A DNA stretch of 64,000 nucleotides from Granulicella sp. WH15 (lineage in GTDB: Bacteria > Acidobacteriota > Terriglobia > Terriglobales > Acidobacteriaceae). The notes below the pieces were generated by a model that was given only the letters and a program-made list of their open reading frames with translations, did no database searches and was not told the origin of the DNA. Numbering within the stretch: the stretch's first letter is position 1; every line of letters begins with the position of its first letter. The position numbers and the translations under genes were made by a program. The stretch lies in assembly GCF_009914315.1 (NCBI RefSeq), contig NZ_CP042596.1, forward strand, positions 1,178,001-1,242,000, in the 5' to 3' direction. Shown one piece after another: positions 17,411 through 25,241 of this stretch.

Positions 17411-18193
17411 GTGACTCCGACCGCATTGCTGGCCCTGTTGGCCGAGGTGGAACGTGGAGAGATGACGCCGGACGCCGCGGCGGCGCGGCTGGTAACGCTG
17501 CCCTTTGAGGACCTGGGCCACACGCGGGTGGATCATCACCGCAGCCTGCGCTCGGGGCTGCCTGAGGTGGTCTACGCGGCGGGCAAGACTCCGGCCCAGA
17601 CAGCTTCGATCTTCGCCAGTCTGGCTGCGGATGGTGTGGACGTGTTGGCCACGCGTGCTGATGCTGTGACGGCGGACGCGGTGCTGGCGCAGCATCCGGA
17701 GGCGAGCTACAACTCGCTGGCACGGACGATCTCGCTGCGGCAGAGCGTGCGTGAACTGCTGGGGCACGTGGCCGTGGTCTGCGCTGGCACCAGCGACCTG
17801 CCCGTGGCCGAAGAGGCCGCGGTGACGGCGGAGACCTTCGGCGCGCAGGTGACGCGGCTGTACGACGTGGGCGTCGCGGGGCTGCATCGGCTGCTGGCGG
17901 TACGGCAGGATCTGGCGGCTGCGGATGTGGTGATCGTCTGCGCGGGCATGGAGGGCGCGCTGCCGTCGGTGGTGGGCGGGCTGGTCGGTGTGCCGGTGAT
18001 CGCGGTGCCGACCTCGGTGGGCTACGGCGCCTCGTTCGGTGGCGCGACGGCGTTGCTGGGGATGTTGAACTCGTGCAGCCCCAATGTAACGGTGGTGAAT
18101 ATCGATAATGGTTTTGGGGCCGGGTACTCGGGAGTTTTGATCGCCCGAGGCAGTGCTGGAACTGGGCGCAGTGCATCTGATGGAGCGAGGTGA
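17411..18193 (+). CDS. larB: pyridinium-3,5-biscarboxylic acid mononucleotide synthase LarB
   Basis: A 260-residue enzyme that carboxylates nicotinic acid adenine dinucleotide at C5 and hydrolyses its phosphoanhydride, the first step of nickel-pincer cofactor synthesis. The C-terminal half is a PurE/AIR-carboxylase-like domain (HVAVVCAGTSDLPVAEEAA, VTRLYDVGVAGLHRLL, VPVIAVPTSVGYGASFGG). The GTG start at 17411 lies 4 bp after the larC stop. The frame runs further upstream inside larC, but that part is Arg/Pro-rich shadow sequence. It is followed 5 bp later by the aldo/keto reductase gene. Confidence 0.93.
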   Translation: MTPTALLALLAEVERGEMTPDAAAARLVTLPFEDLGHTRVDHHRSLRSGLPEVVYAAGKTPAQTASIFASLAADGVDVLATRADAVTADAVLAQHPEASYNSLARTISLRQSVRELLGHVAVVCAGTSDLPVAEEAAVTAETFGAQVTRLYDVGVAGLHRLLAVRQDLAAADVVIVCAGMEGALPSVVGGLVGVPVIAVPTSVGYGASFGGATALLGMLNSCSPNVTVVNIDNGFGAGYSGVLIARGSAGTGRSASDGAR

Positions 18194-18198
18194 GGGTT

Positions 18199-19209
18199 AT
18201 GGAGCGGAGAGATTTTTTGAAGTCGGCGGCGGCGATGGGTGTGGCGGCGGCTACGGGGGCGGCCAGCGGGCAGACGGCTAAGGGTGCGGTGAAGAGGCCC
18301 GAGTCGCCGGAGATGGTCTATCGGCAGCTTGGGACCACGGGCGAGACGGTCTCGGCGATTGGGCTGGGCGGATACCACCTGGGCAAGCAGAAGGACGCGA
18401 ACGAGAGCATCCGGCTGATGCACGCGGGCATTGACCGCGGGATTACTTTCCTCGATAACTGCTGGGACTACAACGACGGCATCTCCGAGGTGCGGATGGG
18501 GCAGGCGCTGCGCAACGGCTATCGGGAGAAGGTCTTCCTGATGACGAAGATGGACGGGCGCACGGCGGTCGAGTACGACAAACAGCTCGAGCAGTCGCTG
18601 GGGCGGCTGCAGACCGACATGATCGACCTGGTGCAGTTCCACGAGGTGATCCGGATGGAAGATCCCGACCGCATCTTCGCGGCGGGCGGGGCGATTGAGG
18701 CGGCGGTGGCGGCGCAGAAGGCGGGCAAGATTCGCTACATCGGGTTCACTGGGCACAAGGACCCGGCGGTGCATCTGCGGATGCTGGAGACCGCGCAGAA
18801 GCACGGCTTCCACTTCGATACGGTGCAGATGCCGGTGAACGTGATGGATGCGCACTTCCGCTCGTTTACGCGGGAGGTGATGCCAGTGGCGATCAAGCAG
18901 GGGATCGGTGTGCTGGCGATGAAGACCTTTGGCGATCACTTCATTCTGGACAGCAACACGGTGAAGCCGATTGAGGCGCTGCACTATGGGCTGACGCAGC
19001 CTGTTTCGGTGGTCATTACGGGCATCGACTCGATGGAGATTCTGGAGCAGGCGATGACGGCGGCGAAGACCTTCAAGCCGATGACGGAGGCTGAGGTGAA
19101 GAGCCTGCTGGACCGGACGGCGGTGGCGGCGAGTGAGGGGAAGTACGAGTTATTCAAGACGACTCCGCACTTTGATGGGACGGCGGCGAATCCGAAGTGG
19201 CTGGGGTAG
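18199..19209 (+). CDS. Tat-exported aldo/keto reductase
   Basis: A 336-residue NAD(P)H-dependent oxidoreductase of the AKR superfamily. It starts with a Tat-like signal (MERRDFLKSAAAMGVAAATG). The barrel shows TTGETVSAIGLGGYHLG, the catalytic Asp/Tyr segment ITFLDNCWDYNDG, Lys in VFLMTKMDG, and QFHEVIRMEDPDRIF for the active-site His. The C-terminal cofactor region is VVITGIDSMEILEQAM. It has no added iron-sulfur motif. It begins 5 bp after larB, so it is translationally linked to the nickel-pincer genes. Whether it acts on a hydroxyacid or aldehyde related to a LarA substrate is open. The stop is followed by a family B repeat. Confidence 0.9.
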   Translation: MERRDFLKSAAAMGVAAATGAASGQTAKGAVKRPESPEMVYRQLGTTGETVSAIGLGGYHLGKQKDANESIRLMHAGIDRGITFLDNCWDYNDGISEVRMGQALRNGYREKVFLMTKMDGRTAVEYDKQLEQSLGRLQTDMIDLVQFHEVIRMEDPDRIFAAGGAIEAAVAAQKAGKIRYIGFTGHKDPAVHLRMLETAQKHGFHFDTVQMPVNVMDAHFRSFTREVMPVAIKQGIGVLAMKTFGDHFILDSNTVKPIEALHYGLTQPVSVVITGIDSMEILEQAMTAAKTFKPMTEAEVKSLLDRTAVAASEGKYELFKTTPHFDGTAANPKWLG

Positions 19210-19217
19210 GTATCTCC

Positions 19218-19330
19218 TGTTGGTCGGAAGCAAGCATTTTGTTTCCGACCAACGGGAGGACCACGCGAAGCAGTAAAGAGGCGTGTGAACGCCCGCCTCG
19301 CGCGTAGCGGGCCCGTCCGGCAGGACAGGT
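19218..19330 (+). repeat. dispersed repeat family B, full copy
   Basis: Near-complete copy: a hairpin (TTGGTCGGAAGCAAG / TTGTTTCCGACCAA), then GGGAGGACCACGCGAAGC, GGCGTGTGAACGCCCGCC and a palindromic end GCCCGTCCGGCAGGAC. It lies immediately after the aldo/keto reductase stop and could act as a terminator. No gene is seen in 19210-19759. Confidence 0.8.
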
Positions 19331-19360
19331 TTGCGGCAGGGATAGGTCGGGCCTTCAGCC

Positions 19361-19545
19361 CTTTTCCTGCCTTTATGTCCGGATACCTAGGGCTTCGCCC
19401 TAGGCTGGTATAGAGCGCGCCTTCAGCGCTTTTTGTAAGCATCTGGAGATTTGGGGTAGGGAGAAGAAAGCATACCTCGGGGCTAAAGCCCGCTTCTGGG
19501 GAGGGTTTTGATGTCGGGGCTAAAGCCCCGACCTACCCCAGATGC
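19361..19545. repeat. cluster of short intergenic hairpins
   Basis: Successive palindromes: CCTAGGGC-TTC-GCCCTAGG at about 19387-19405, GCGCCTTCAGCGC, and two copies of GGGGCTAAAGCCC-type hairpins around 19476-19530, one flanked by inverted GGGGTAGG / CCTACCCC. The GGGCTAAAGCCC element recurs near 24.88 kb. No coding potential is seen. Confidence 0.65.
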
Positions 19546-19552
19546 AGCGGCA

Positions 19553-19690
19553 ACGGCAAGAAGCAACAGCAACAGCAACGGCAGAAGCAGATTCCTCCGC
19601 TGCGCTCCTGAATGACAACCAAAAAAACAGGCAACAACGCCCTTACGCCGGGCGGGCGGCACTTCGCGCGGCTTTGGACCTTCGCGTGAG
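19553..19690 (-). repeat. dispersed repeat: AGCAACAGCAACA module plus family A copy
   Basis: A simple AGCAACAGCAACAGCAACGG stretch leads to a GCAGATTCCTCCGCTGCGCT module and GAATGACAACCAA, then an inverted family A copy (CCTTACGCCGGGCGGGCGGC). The same order of modules recurs at 24.9-25.07 kb, so this is a composite element present at least twice. Confidence 0.7.
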
Positions 19691-19759
19691 AAGCAAAGAT
19701 CTCAAGGCTCCGCTCTTATCCCTTTTTCCCTTTTTATCCCCGTTTCGCCTTGCTCTTTT

Positions 19760-22306
19760 TTATGGGATGACCAGCTCTGTAGCGGTGTAAGGCGGGATAA
19801 CCACAGAGAAGGTATTGCCGGGGATCGTGAAGGACGTCGCGGGCAATGTGGAGCCGCTCTGGCTGGTGGCGATGCCGAAGCTGTACTGGGTGGCGGTGGC
19901 TCCCAGGGTGCTGCCGGTGACGGTGACCTGAACGTTCGCGGTATTGGCTGGGTCGGCGTTGAGCAGCAGGATCGCCTTCTTGCCGCTGGCCTGGAGCGCG
20001 GCGTGGGCCAGCAGGGTCGAGTTGGTGGACGAGGCGCTGACGAGGGTATCGCCCACGTCGGCCAGCAGGTGGGCCAGTTCGATGCCGTAGAAAGCCGGGC
20101 CGGGCGTCTCGGTGCCCTCGCCCAGGAAGGTTCCGGCTCCGGCGTGCAGTTCCAGCCAGTCGATGTTGGCAACGCCGGACTCGAGCGCGGTCAGGATCTC
20201 GTGGGTGGCGTAGAGGCCGGGGATGGAGGCCGGCGTGCCCGTGGCCAGGGTGCCGTCGGGGTTGGTCTCGGTGACGAAGATCTGGACGGCGCTGGCGCTC
20301 GCAGGGCAGGCTGCGGCGACGTTCGACTGGATGCCGGAGACGAGCCGGGGCATGTCGGCCTGGGGCGAGGAGAGTAGCTGCGCGGCGGTGGTGGCGTTGT
20401 AGGTGCCGGGGTAGTAGTGCAGGATGGCGAAGTCGAAGCTGGTGGCGGCGCAGACGGCGGTGAGGACGGCCGGGGTCCAGGTGGAGGGGATAGGGTCGAT
20501 GGCCGAGCTGACCACGATGCCCAGCTTGATGGTGGGATCGACCGCGCGCATGGCCTGGATGTAGCGGGCGGCGTTGGTCCCGTAGGCCGTGGACGATAGC
20601 TCGGCTACGTTGGCGCGGGAGGCGTAGGTGCTGCCGTAGCCAGCGGTATAGACATAGGGCGCGTGGACGTCGGACTCGGTGTTGTTGTTGGAGTTGTAGC
20701 CGTTGTAGTAGATCTCGTTGCCGATCTCCCAGTACTTGATGCCGACGGGAGCGGTGAGGCCGAGACGGAGGAAGTTGTAGCCGTCGTCGGTAGGCAGCGG
20801 GGTGGCGGCGCGCAGGCTGGCCCAGAAGCCGACGGTCTTCCAGTCGAAGCCCACGTCGTCGATGCCGATGCTCTGGGTGCTGGCGGGGTCGCCGTTGGTG
20901 TAGGCGACCCAGGCGGCGGCCTCCTGCGGTTGGCCGCCACGGTTGGGCTCGGAGCAGGTGCTGGGCGCGGTGACGCCGCCGCCCTGGGTGCCGGTGGAGC
21001 GAGTGCCCTTCGCGTCGGCCACCGAGGTGCCGTAGTTGACCGTGATGATGGCCTGGGTGCCGGTGGCGGCCAGCGTCTTGAGGAAGTAGCCGAAGTCGGT
21101 GTGGGGGGCCAGGTATCCGTTGGGCGTGACGCCGCAGGCCGGGGTCGTCGAGGCGAAGATGGGGGTCAGGGTGTACTGGGCCCAGTGGTAGTTGTCCGAG
21201 TAGGAGCCGCCGGGGTAGCGCAGCATACGGATGCCGGAGGTGGCCAGCAGCGCGGGCAGGGCGGCGGTGTCGGAGAGGCTGGGGTCGTAGACGGAGGTGT
21301 GGATGCCGATGCCGGTGGAGGGCACGGTGGCCAGGGCCTTGGTGGTGTCGACCGTGACGGAGGTGGTGCTGCTGAAGATGTTGAGGGCGAGGGGTGCGGT
21401 GACGACCTGGGCGGGGACGGTGCTATCGGTAGCCGTGATGATGAGGGGGAAGACACCCGAGGAGGTGGGAGTGCCCTTGATGCTACCGTCGGAACCGAGG
21501 GTGAGGCCTGCGGGCAGGGTGCCGGAGGTGACGGCGAGCGTGACCGGCTTGGTGCCCCCGGTGAAGGTGGTGGGGGCCAGGGTGAAGGCGGTGCCGAGGG
21601 CTCCCTTGGTGGTCGCCGGGTAGGACAAGGCGAGGGGAACGGGCTTGATGACCAGAGAGTAGCTTGCGGATGCGGTCTGGGGTGTGGGTTCACTGTCGTG
21701 GACGGCGATGTCGAAGGTGTAGGTGCCGGGGGTGGTCGGGGTTCCGGTCAGGATGCCGGTGGGGCTGAGGGTGAGGCCCGCGGGCAAGGCTCCGCTGGCG
21801 AGCGTGGCTGTGTAGGGGGCGGCTCCGCCGGTGATTGGCAGGGGACCGCTGGTGTAGGGGGTGCCGACTTGTCCGGCGTCGAGAGTGGAGGAGGACAAGG
21901 CCAGCGGGCCTACGATGGTGAGGGTGTAGCTGTGGGTGGCGCGGCTCTGGGGAGTGGAGGCGTCGGTTACCTGGGCGATGAAGGTGGCGTTGGCCGGGGC
22001 CGTCGGCGTGCCGCTGATGCGGCCGGTGGAGCTGAGGGTGAGACCTGTGGGCAGGCTGCCCGAGCTGAGGGCGAAGGTGTAGGGCTGGGTGCCGTCGGAG
22101 GCTTCGAGGTTGGCTGCGTAGGCGGTGTTCAGGAGGCCGTAGGGCAGTGTGGTGGAGGCCAGGGCTACGGGCGATGCTGTACCGGACGAGGGTGCGGAGG
22201 TGCCGCCGCCGGGGTTGCAGGCGAGGAGCAGCAGAACGGGAGAGAGGAGTGCTAAAAGACGCAGAGAACGGACGGTTACGTGGACCGCCTTGATTATTTT
22301 CATCAT
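19760..22306 (-). CDS. lipoprotein with Ig-like repeats and clan-A glycosidase-like domain
   Basis: An 848-residue secreted lipoprotein: signal peptide with lipobox LLLLAC (Cys30), then three bacterial Ig-like (He_PIG) repeats at about 45-130, 135-225 and 228-310, each with the LPTGLTLSSTGRISGTPTAP-type signature. From about residue 315 comes a TIM-barrel region. It has GIRMLRYPGGSYSDNYHW, an acid/base segment KYWEIGNEIYYNGY (Asn-Glu) and a nucleophile segment FVTETNPDGT (Glu). This is the pattern of GH51/GH79/GH39-like enzymes such as arabinofuranosidases. The final beta-sandwich (KKAILLLNADPANTANVQVT) is typical of the clan. Cell-surface polysaccharide degradation is inferred; substrate unknown. 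Confidence 0.82.
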   Translation of the reverse strand: MMKIIKAVHVTVRSLRLLALLSPVLLLLACNPGGGTSAPSSGTASPVALASTTLPYGLLNTAYAANLEASDGTQPYTFALSSGSLPTGLTLSSTGRISGTPTAPANATFIAQVTDASTPQSRATHSYTLTIVGPLALSSSTLDAGQVGTPYTSGPLPITGGAAPYTATLASGALPAGLTLSPTGILTGTPTTPGTYTFDIAVHDSEPTPQTASASYSLVIKPVPLALSYPATTKGALGTAFTLAPTTFTGGTKPVTLAVTSGTLPAGLTLGSDGSIKGTPTSSGVFPLIITATDSTVPAQVVTAPLALNIFSSTTSVTVDTTKALATVPSTGIGIHTSVYDPSLSDTAALPALLATSGIRMLRYPGGSYSDNYHWAQYTLTPIFASTTPACGVTPNGYLAPHTDFGYFLKTLAATGTQAIITVNYGTSVADAKGTRSTGTQGGGVTAPSTCSEPNRGGQPQEAAAWVAYTNGDPASTQSIGIDDVGFDWKTVGFWASLRAATPLPTDDGYNFLRLGLTAPVGIKYWEIGNEIYYNGYNSNNNTESDVHAPYVYTAGYGSTYASRANVAELSSTAYGTNAARYIQAMRAVDPTIKLGIVVSSAIDPIPSTWTPAVLTAVCAATSFDFAILHYYPGTYNATTAAQLLSSPQADMPRLVSGIQSNVAAACPASASAVQIFVTETNPDGTLATGTPASIPGLYATHEILTALESGVANIDWLELHAGAGTFLGEGTETPGPAFYGIELAHLLADVGDTLVSASSTNSTLLAHAALQASGKKAILLLNADPANTANVQVTVTGSTLGATATQYSFGIATSQSGSTLPATSFTIPGNTFSVVIPPYTATELVIP

Positions 22307-22400
22307 GGTCGAGTAATTTCTGGGTGGCAGAACCCGGGATTTGTGGTCAGTGTAGCGTGGCTGGCGAAGGAGGGGAGTCCCACATTGGTTGCAGTAGCTC

Positions 22401-22632
22401 GCGCAGCGTCCAAGACCGCACGAAGTGCCTCGGCGTTAGGGCGTTTTGTTTTTGCTTTTAGAAGAAGATGTCCTGCCGGACGGGCCTCCTGCGCGGAGGG
22501 CGGGCGTTTGCACGCCTTTTTACTGCTTCGCGTGGTCCTCCCGTTGGTCGGGAAGAAAATATGCTCGCTGCCGACCAGCGGGAGGCCCTTAGAAGATCAC
22601 TCTCCCGTGCCGCAACGAGAACCGCACGAAGT
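22401..22632 (-). repeat. composite of dispersed repeats A, B and C
   Basis: Family A core (CAAGACCGCACGAAGTGCC, 22411-22429), then an inverted family B copy (TCCTGCCGGACGGGCCTCC through CTCCCGTTGGTCGGGAAG and GCTGCCGACCAGCGGGAGG, 22470-22585), then an inverted family C end (GAGAACCGCACGAAGTGC). It fills the gap between the lipoprotein and the oxidoreductase, which holds no gene. Confidence 0.78.
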
Positions 22633-22634
22633 GC

Positions 22635-23720
22635 TTATGCGATGGGGTGACCAGCGGCTTTATAGATCGCCTCGATGGCCAGCATATCCTTGAGGCCCTC
22701 TTCGCCCGGCGTCTTGGGGACGGTGTTGGTGCGGATGCAGTGGGAGAAGTGGTCGGCCTCGATCACGAAGTGGGTGACTTGCTCGGGCGGGCTGGTCAGG
22801 TCGATGCCGAGCCTGCCGAGATCGTGCAGGTGGTTGCTGTTGTAGGCGAATGCGGGCGAGATCTCCAGACTGTCCCTGTCGCCGTGGATGCGCAGGAAGC
22901 CGCCCATGTTGGCCCCGTAGGCGGTGGCGCAGGTGGCCAGCACGCCGGAGGGGAACTTCATGGTCCAGTTCATCGTCTGCTCCACCTCGGCGAAGCGGCC
23001 GGTGGTGTGGTCCATGGTGGAGGTGACGGCGGTGAACTCGACGGGGTCTTCCTGGGCGAAGAAGCGGATCGCGTTCAGAGAGTAGATGCCCATGTCCATC
23101 AGCGGGCCGCCACCGGCGAGCTTTTTGTTCAGCCGCCAGAAGGGCGTGGTGGGGGCGTTGAAGCCATTGGCCGACTCGAAGGCTTGCAGCTTGCCCAGTG
23201 TGCCGGATTGCAGGATGCGCTGGGCCTCGAGGTGGGTGGGGTCGTGCGGGCAGCGGTAGGCGATCATCAGCTTCACGTTGGCGCGGCGGCAGGCCTCGAT
23301 CATGCGGCGGCACTCGGCTGCGGAGATGGCCATGGGCTTCTCGCATAGAACGTGCTTGCCCGCCTGCGCGGCGCGCTCGGTGTACTCGGCGTGCATGGAG
23401 TTGGGCAGGCCCACGTAGACGGCGTCCACAGCCTTGTTATCGCGGATGCGGTCGAAGGTCTCGTAGGTGTAGATGGAGGATTTGGGGATGCCGTACATCT
23501 CGGCGTACTTGACGCCCTTGGTGTCGGGATGGCCGGTGACGAGGGCCGTAATCTTCGCGTATTTGGCCTGGACGCAGGCGCGCATGAAGGTGTCCGAGAT
23601 GGTTCCCAGGCCGATGGCCGCGTAGCCGATGGGCTTTTGTGTATTCGATTGGGCGAGAGCGGGGAGATGGCTTGCGGCCAGGGCGATCGACGAGAGACGG
23701 GTAAAGTCGCGGCGATTCAT
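22635..23720 (-). CDS. Gfo/Idh/MocA family oxidoreductase, Tat-type signal
   Basis: A 361-residue NAD(P)-dependent sugar or inositol dehydrogenase-like protein. The N-terminus MNRRDFTRLSSIALAAS is a Tat-type signal, followed by the Rossmann segment IGYAAIGLGTISDTFMRAC and the conserved HVLCEKPMAISAAECRRM loop whose Lys is catalytic in the family. The C-terminal Gfo/Idh domain includes GGGPLMDMGIYSLNAIRFF. Exported glucose-fructose-oxidoreductase-like enzymes have the same architecture. The start at 23720 is used. Upstream in-frame sequence belongs to the divergent pyrF region. The 3' end abuts repeat C. Confidence 0.9.
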   Translation of the reverse strand: MNRRDFTRLSSIALAASHLPALAQSNTQKPIGYAAIGLGTISDTFMRACVQAKYAKITALVTGHPDTKGVKYAEMYGIPKSSIYTYETFDRIRDNKAVDAVYVGLPNSMHAEYTERAAQAGKHVLCEKPMAISAAECRRMIEACRRANVKLMIAYRCPHDPTHLEAQRILQSGTLGKLQAFESANGFNAPTTPFWRLNKKLAGGGPLMDMGIYSLNAIRFFAQEDPVEFTAVTSTMDHTTGRFAEVEQTMNWTMKFPSGVLATCATAYGANMGGFLRIHGDRDSLEISPAFAYNSNHLHDLGRLGIDLTSPPEQVTHFVIEADHFSHCIRTNTVPKTPGEEGLKDMLAIEAIYKAAGHPIA

Positions 23721-23795
23721 GGCAGACACGATAACGTATTTTGTGGAGAACTGGCGTGCGGGGCGGAGATAATAGGGGAGAAGGGTAGGTTTGGG

Positions 23796-24704
23796 ATGAA
23801 TATGCGGTTTGCGGAGCAGGTCCGGGTCGAGGTGGAGCGGAAGGGAAACGCCGCCTGTGTGGGGATCGACCCGGCGCTGGAGCGGATGGCCGGGGTGTTG
23901 CTTGCGAGTTGCAAGAGCGACGGCGGGGGCCAGCCCGATGCGGAGGAGCTGCTGACGCGGTTCGGGCGGCTGATCGTGGACGCGGTGGCGGACCTGGTGC
24001 CGGTGGTGAAGCCGCAGTCGGCCTACTTCGAGCGGTTCGGGCCAGCGGGTATGCGGGCGCTCGAGACCGTGATGCGCTACGCCAAAAAGAAGGGCCTGCT
24101 GGTGGTGCTGGATGTGAAGCGCGGCGATATCGGCGAGACCTCCTCTGCATATGCAGAGGCTTATCTGGGCAACGGGCCGTGGGCCGAGATGGTGGATTGC
24201 CTGACGCTGGCTCCGTACATGGGGCCGGATAGTCTGGAACCGTTTGCGCGGGTGGCGATGCGGACCGGCAAGGGGCTGTTTGTGTGTGTGCGGACGTCGA
24301 ACCCGGGGGCGGCTTATCTGCAGAACCTGATCGCCGAGGGCAAGCCCGTGTACGCGCATGTGGCCGAGATGGTGGCCGGGTTGGCCGAGCGGCAGGGCGT
24401 GGCGGGGTATAGCGATATGGGGGCCGTCGTCGGGGCTACGCTGGCGAGCGAGGCTCGGGAGATTCGGGCGATGCTGCCGAAGAGTCTGTTCCTGGTGCCG
24501 GGGCTGGGGGCGCAAGGAGGATCGCTGGCGGTGGTGCGGGACTGCTTCGATGCCGATGGCGGGGGTGCGATTGTGAGTAGCTCGCGTGGGGTGAACTATC
24601 CGGTAGGGGAGTTTACGTCGCTGGATCAGTTGGGCGAGGCCGTGCGGCAGGCGGCGCGGAGCTTTGTTCAGGATGTGCAGAGCTGTCGGACGGCGGTGGT
24701 GTAA
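23796..24704 (+). CDS. pyrF: orotidine 5'-phosphate decarboxylase (type 2)
   Basis: A 302-residue decarboxylase converting orotidine monophosphate to UMP in pyrimidine synthesis. The catalytic motif VVLDVKRGDIGETSSAYAE (Asp-x-Lys-x-x-Asp) is intact. CVGIDPALERM and VVKPQSAYFERFG near the N-terminus and VPGLGAQGGSL near the C-terminus match the longer type-2 family. The start MNMRF at 23796 sits 9 bp after a GGGTAGG ribosome-like site. An ATG at 23802 is equally possible. It is divergent from the oxidoreductase gene, sharing a 75-bp promoter gap, and is followed by repeats. Confidence 0.93.
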   Translation: MNMRFAEQVRVEVERKGNAACVGIDPALERMAGVLLASCKSDGGGQPDAEELLTRFGRLIVDAVADLVPVVKPQSAYFERFGPAGMRALETVMRYAKKKGLLVVLDVKRGDIGETSSAYAEAYLGNGPWAEMVDCLTLAPYMGPDSLEPFARVAMRTGKGLFVCVRTSNPGAAYLQNLIAEGKPVYAHVAEMVAGLAERQGVAGYSDMGAVVGATLASEAREIRAMLPKSLFLVPGLGAQGGSLAVVRDCFDADGGGAIVSSSRGVNYPVGEFTSLDQLGEAVRQAARSFVQDVQSCRTAVV

Positions 24705-24711
24705 AGATTTT

Positions 24712-25070
24712 TGTTTCTGACTAGTGGAGGATCGTTGCTATTGATTCTGCCGAGACAAGGTATACGTGTCACGAAGTGACCGCTCTCCGCGTAGGAGGCC
24801 TGTCCCGCAGGACAGAGTTTTTGAGGGCACGGCTTTAGGCGTGCCCCCAATGTTCTGGGCCAGGTTGGAGAAAGCGTACCTCGGGGGCTAAAGCCCGGAC
24901 CTACCCAGAAGCAACAGCAAAGACAGAAGCAGATTTTTCCGCTTCGCTACTGAATGACAACCAAGAAAACAGGCAACGGCAACAACGTCCTCACGCCAGA
25001 GCGCTTCGTGCTGTACCCCAACGGCCGGAACTTCGTGCGGTTTTGGACGCTACGCATGGGCGTGTTCTCC
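24712..25070. repeat. degenerate repeat B plus AGCAACAGCAA module and family A-like copy
   Basis: A decayed family B copy (GTAGGAGGCCTGTCCCGCAGG), the GGGCTAAAGCCC hairpin, AAGCAACAGCAAAGACAG, GAATGACAACCAAGAAAACAGGC, then a family A-like end (CTTCGTGCGGTTTTGGACGC). This is the same order of modules as at 19.2-19.7 kb. The 537-bp gap before the TonB-dependent receptor contains no convincing gene. 25071-25241 is AT-richer leader sequence without a recognised riboswitch. Confidence 0.65.
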
Positions 25071-25241
25071 GTAAATTAAACTTCCCGCAATCTCTGTTCA
25101 AACATTCCTGCCCATGCTTGCTCTATTCCCGTTAGGAATCGAGAGGCGCACCGGCTTGCCGTGTATCAGCAGGTTGGCGGCTTACTTATATTTTTATGCG
25201 ATCTCCACGGGAATGAACCAAAAACACTTCATGGAGAAACA

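Noticed and set aside
19218..19690. Possible CRISPR array in the repeat-rich gap
   Set aside because: The repeats differ from one another, are not evenly spaced, have no unique spacers, and no cas gene is near.
20663..22255. 530-codon plus-strand frame opposite the glycosidase lipoprotein
   Set aside because: Gly/Val/Asp-rich shadow of the Ig-like repeats; no ribosome site and no recognisable fold.
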